Made by a program: the position numbers and the translations under genes
The notes under the pieces: generated by a model
Database searches by the model: none
What the model saw: the letters and a program-made list of their open reading frames with translations, nothing else
What the model was told of the DNA's origin: nothing
Part shown: positions 61,359-64,000 of the stretch, one piece after another
How positions within the stretch are numbered: the stretch's first letter is position 1
How the letters are laid out: each line of letters starts with the position of its first letter
From: Streptosporangium subroseum
GTDB taxonomy: Bacteria > Actinomycetota > Actinomycetes > Streptosporangiales > Streptosporangiaceae
Assembly (NCBI RefSeq): GCF_900188345.1
Contig: NZ_FZOD01000006.1
Span: 186,001-250,000, forward strand
Length of the DNA stretch: 64,000 nt
Reading direction: 5' to 3'

Positions 61359-62390
61359 TCAGAGCTTCAGTCCCGTCCCGTGTACGCCGTGCTCGTCGAT
61401 CAGCACCAGCTCCTCCTCCGTCAGCGGCGGGAAGTCGAGTGCCTTGACGTTGTGGTCCAGCTGCCACGTCGAGCTGGCTCCGATGAGTGCCGAGGTCACC
61501 TGCGGCTGCCGTAGCACCCACTGCAGCGCCAGCTGCGCCAGCGACTGGCCGCGCTGCTCGGCGATCTGGTTGAGCGCGGTGGCCCGCTCGCGGTAGGTGT
61601 CGTCGATGACGTCGGGCGAGAGGAACGCACTGTTCTGCGCGCGCGTACCCGGGGGGATGCCGTCGAGGTACTTGTTCGTGAGCAGACCCTGCGCCAGCGG
61701 CGAGTAGACGATCAGGCCGAACCCGTCCTCGGCGGCCAGCTTGAGCAGACCGTTGAGCTCGGGGCGCCGGTCGAAGACCGAGTACCGCGGCTGGTGGATC
61801 AACAGCGGCACCCCCGCCTGGCGCAGCAGCCCGGCCGCCTCGTGGGCCCGCTCGGGGGTGTAGTTGGAGATGCCGACGTAGAGAGCCTTCCCCTGCTGCA
61901 CCGCGCTGACGAGGGCACCGACGGTCTCCTCCAGTGGAGTGGTCAGGTCGGGGCTGTGACTGTAGAAGATGTCGACGTAGTCGGTGCCCAGGTCCCGCAG
62001 GCTGTGCTCCAGCGAGGCGAGCAGCGACTTGCGCGAGCCGCCCCTGAGGTGAGGGCCGGGGCCGATCGGGTTGCCGGCCTTGGTCGACAGGATCAGCTCG
62101 TCCCGGTGCGTGGCCAGGTCCCGCTTGAGCACCTTCCCGAAGAGCTGCTGCGCGGCACGGTGCGGCGGGCCGTACCGGTCGGCGTTGTCGAAGTGGGTGA
62201 TGCCCAGGTCGAAGGCACGCAGCACGATCTCGCGCTGGGTCTCGTAGGGATAGTCGGTACCGAACTTCTGCCACAGGCCGAAGGAGAACGCCGGCAGGTC
62301 GAGACCGGAGTTTCCGGCGCGTCGGTACTCCAGCTTCTCGTAGCGATCCTCGGCTGCCGCGTAAGTCTTCTCGAAAGCGTCGTTGCTCAT
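61359..62390 (-). CDS. Aldo-keto reductase (YghZ/potassium-channel-beta type)
   Basis: A 343-residue TIM-barrel NADPH oxidoreductase with GLDLPAFSFGLWQKFG, FDLGITHFDNADRYGPP (Asp/Tyr of the active site), ILSTKAG (Lys) and DYVDIFYSHSPD (His). The size and GPGPHLRGGSRKSLLASLEHSL insertion match the YghZ/MgrA group that reduces glyceraldehyde-3-phosphate and similar aldehydes. GAGAGG precedes the ATG. It lies 46 bp past the second aldo-keto reductase gene on the same strand. Confidence 0.9.
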   Translation of the reverse strand: MSNDAFEKTYAAAEDRYEKLEYRRAGNSGLDLPAFSFGLWQKFGTDYPYETQREIVLRAFDLGITHFDNADRYGPPHRAAQQLFGKVLKRDLATHRDELILSTKAGNPIGPGPHLRGGSRKSLLASLEHSLRDLGTDYVDIFYSHSPDLTTPLEETVGALVSAVQQGKALYVGISNYTPERAHEAAGLLRQAGVPLLIHQPRYSVFDRRPELNGLLKLAAEDGFGLIVYSPLAQGLLTNKYLDGIPPGTRAQNSAFLSPDVIDDTYRERATALNQIAEQRGQSLAQLALQWVLRQPQVTSALIGASSTWQLDHNVKALDFPPLTEEELVLIDEHGVHGTGLKL

Positions 62391-62407
62391 GGGGGATGCC
62401 TCTCTGG

Positions 62408-62457
62408 ACGGTTCTCAGCGGTCGTTCGTACGGTTCTCAGTGGTCGTTCGTACGGTT
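62408..62457. repeat. 22-bp tandem duplication at a gene end
   Basis: A 22-bp unit (contains GTTCTCAG and GGTCGTTCGTACGG) occurs at 62408-62429 and 62430-62451 with one base changed, plus a 6-bp third start. It straddles the stop codon of the aldo-keto reductase gene that ends at 62437. Confidence 0.8.
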
Positions 62458-63477
62458 GCGGCGGAGCGCGGCCGGTTGGAGGGACGGGGTGTCACGGCCG
62501 GTGTCGCGCTCGAGGAAGTGGGTGCCCGGGTCGACGATCTCGTCGATGCGGTCGAGGATGTCCTCACCGAGTTCGACGGTGGCCGCTTTGAGGTAGGCCT
62601 CCAGATGCGGGAAGGTGCGCGGCCCGATGATCACGCTACTGACCGCCGGGTGGTTGAGCGCGAACGCCAGGGCCAGGTCGACCAGCGTCAGACCGTTGTC
62701 CTCCGCGAGCCGGGCCAGAGCGTCGGCGGCGGCCAGCTTGCGCTGGTTTCGCTCGATGCCGATGTCGAACCGGCCGGGGACGAGGTCGGCGCGCGCCGAC
62801 TCCGGCTGCTCACCGCCGACGCGGTACCTCCCGGACAGCCAGCCGGCGGCCAGCGGGCCATAACTGATCACGCCGACGCCGTACTTCCGCACGACGGGGA
62901 AGACCTCTCGCTCGGCGCCGCGAACGAGGAGGGAGTACGGCAGCTGCTCGGTATGCGGGGCGATGAGCCCGTGTTTCTCGGCCAGCCAATGCGCCTCGAC
63001 CAGCTGGTGCGCCGGGAAGACCGAGGTGCCGTAGTAGCGGATCTTGCCCTGGTGGATCAGGTCGTTGAGGGTCTGCAGCGTCTCGAGCAGGTCGGTGCGC
63101 GGATCCGGCCGGTGCGCCTGGTAAAGGTCGATGTGGTCGGTGCCGAGCCGGCGGAGGCTGTTCTCCACGGCGCGGACGATCCAGTGACGTGAGTTGCCCG
63201 CGTGCTGGGGGTTGTCACCGATCTGACCGTGGAATTTGGTGGCCAGGAAGATGTCGTCACGGCGGCCCTTGATCGCCTTGGCGATGATCTCTTCCGAGAC
63301 GCCCTGGGCGTAGACGTCGGCGGTGTCAACAGCCGTGATGCCGGCATCGAGGGCGGCGTGGATGATCCTGATGCTCTCGTCCTCCTCCTGCCACCGGCCG
63401 AAGTTCATGGTGCCGAGCGTGAGCGGGGTGACCAGGACGCCGGTGCGGCCCAGTACCCGGCTGGGATTGATGGTCAT
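62437..63477 (-). CDS. Aldo-keto reductase
   Basis: A 346-residue member with LGRTGVLVTPLTLGTMNFGRW, AGITAVDTADVYAQG (Asp, Tyr), IFLATKFHG (Lys) and DHIDLYQAHRPDP (His), and AFALNHPAVSSVIIGPRTFPHLE at the cofactor site. Full length. The last residues (RRNRTNDH) are encoded by the 22-bp repeat unit. Probably in one operon with the YghZ-like gene and the monooxygenase fusion. Confidence 0.9.
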   Translation of the reverse strand: MTINPSRVLGRTGVLVTPLTLGTMNFGRWQEEDESIRIIHAALDAGITAVDTADVYAQGVSEEIIAKAIKGRRDDIFLATKFHGQIGDNPQHAGNSRHWIVRAVENSLRRLGTDHIDLYQAHRPDPRTDLLETLQTLNDLIHQGKIRYYGTSVFPAHQLVEAHWLAEKHGLIAPHTEQLPYSLLVRGAEREVFPVVRKYGVGVISYGPLAAGWLSGRYRVGGEQPESARADLVPGRFDIGIERNQRKLAAADALARLAEDNGLTLVDLALAFALNHPAVSSVIIGPRTFPHLEAYLKAATVELGEDILDRIDEIVDPGTHFLERDTGRDTPSLQPAALRRNRTNDH

Positions 63478-63579
63478 CGGATTCCTTCGGTTGTTCCGTC
63501 AGGTGGAGGGCGGTGCGGTCGCCGGCGTCCGCTCGCGTTGAGCGGGCCGTGTCAATACGACGTCGATCGGCGTGCGTCC

Positions 63580-64000
63580 TTAGAAGAGCCCGGTGGTCGG
63601 CGGATCCTCGCCTGTCAGGTGATACGCACCCGCCACCGCTGCCTTCCACTGCCTGGGGTTGTGGTTGGCGACGGTGCGGGCGTTGCGCCAGTTCCGGTCG
63701 AAGCCGAGGTCACGGTTGGTGATCGAGCCTCCTCCGACGTCGAAGAGCAGCTCGGCGGCCCGTAGCGCGGACTCGATGGCGATCACACCGGTCTGCGCCA
63801 CGGTGACCGCGGCCTCCGCACCGGCGGCACGCGCCTGCGGACCGGTCAGGCCGCGCACGCCCTGCAGCACGTCGGCCGCGAGCAGCACCACCGACCGGGC
63901 GGCCTGGGCCCGGGCGGCGATCTCGCCCACGGTCTCGCGGACGTACGGGTCCTCGACGCTTCTGTCCGCCGTGCTGTGCTTGATCGGCCGGGCCTTCTCG
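63580..64000 (-). CDS. Acyl-CoA-dehydrogenase-fold flavoprotein, SfnB/DszC-like (partial)
   Basis: The C-terminal 139 residues of a gene that continues past the right edge. They are helical, with LRAAELLFDVGGGSITNRDLGFDRNWRNARTVANHNPRQWKAAVAGAYHLTGEDPP, typical of the DszC/SfnB group of acyl-CoA-dehydrogenase-like flavin monooxygenases in organosulfur acquisition (the ANHNP element and LTGE.PP end). It lies upstream on the same strand as the reductases and NtaA-type fusion, supporting one sulfur-related operon. Confidence 0.8.
   Translation of the reverse strand, partial: EKARPIKHSTADRSVEDPYVRETVGEIAARAQAARSVVLLAADVLQGVRGLTGPQARAAGAEAAVTVAQTGVIAIESALRAAELLFDVGGGSITNRDLGFDRNWRNARTVANHNPRQWKAAVAGAYHLTGEDPPTTGLF

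Overview
The window is very GC-rich, uses GTG/TTG starts freely and has GGAGG-type ribosome sites. It carries many actinomycete families: a spore-associated protein, DUF427, CGNR and DUF6493 proteins, MmyB-type XRE regulators and F420-type enzymes. The best guess is a filamentous actinomycete, plausibly of the Streptosporangiaceae. The genus cannot be fixed from the sequence alone. No rRNA, tRNA or CRISPR array was recognised.

The left third (about 2.36-16.1 kb) is one catabolic island. A two-subunit Rieske ring-hydroxylating dioxygenase with its own [3Fe-4S] ferredoxin and FAD ferredoxin reductase, a short-chain dehydrogenase, a two-domain extradiol dioxygenase, a DHDPS-type aldolase and an aldehyde dehydrogenase make up most of an upper aromatic pathway of the naphthalene/phenanthrene type. 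The same minus-strand operon also encodes an ornithine-cyclodeaminase homologue, an enamidase-like amidohydrolase and a DUF1185 protein. These suggest a nitrogen-containing substrate. An exporter-type MFS protein and a GntR/FadR-type regulator belong to the island. Five copies of a 14-bp near-palindrome (consensus AACTGTATACACTT) lie at the promoters of its five transcription starts and overlap the -10 boxes, so the island looks like one regulon under the GntR protein.

From 16.4 to 31.6 kb lie ordinary accessory genes. They include a kinase-fold protein, two paralogous SDRs lacking the usual Tyr/Lys, a DUF427/CGNR divergent pair with an inverted repeat, a spore-associated protein, an SDR/XRE divergent pair, a secreted Ig-like protein, a DauR-like regulator-aminotransferase-OCD operon, and a MarR-MFS pair. 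Each regulator has visible operator-like repeats.

From 31.6 to 41.2 kb is a decayed, recombined zone. It holds gene fragments (F420-type reductase, aldehyde dehydrogenase tail, TetR regulator, ECF sigma factor, ricin-type CBM), a twice-frameshifted DUF6493 gene and a 2.6-kb IS701-family element. The element has 31-bp perfect terminal repeats flanked by CTAG, and it carries an oxidoreductase and an HxlR regulator as passengers.

From 41.4 to 56.8 kb are a cupin-XRE regulator, a methyltransferase, a nitroreductase, a Yellow/MRJP-like protein and a sugar-uptake operon. The operon encodes an aldehyde dehydrogenase, the three ribose-type ABC components, a PfkB kinase and a large secreted DUF5107 protein, and is divergent from an IclR regulator. 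A secreted glycan-active-looking protein lies further along the same strand.

From 56.9 kb to the right edge are cobF and an organosulfur-acquisition-like set: an SsuD-type monooxygenase, a fusion of an NtaA-type monooxygenase with a nitroreductase/flavin-reductase domain, two aldo-keto reductases, and the end of an SfnB/DszC-like flavoprotein that runs off the window.
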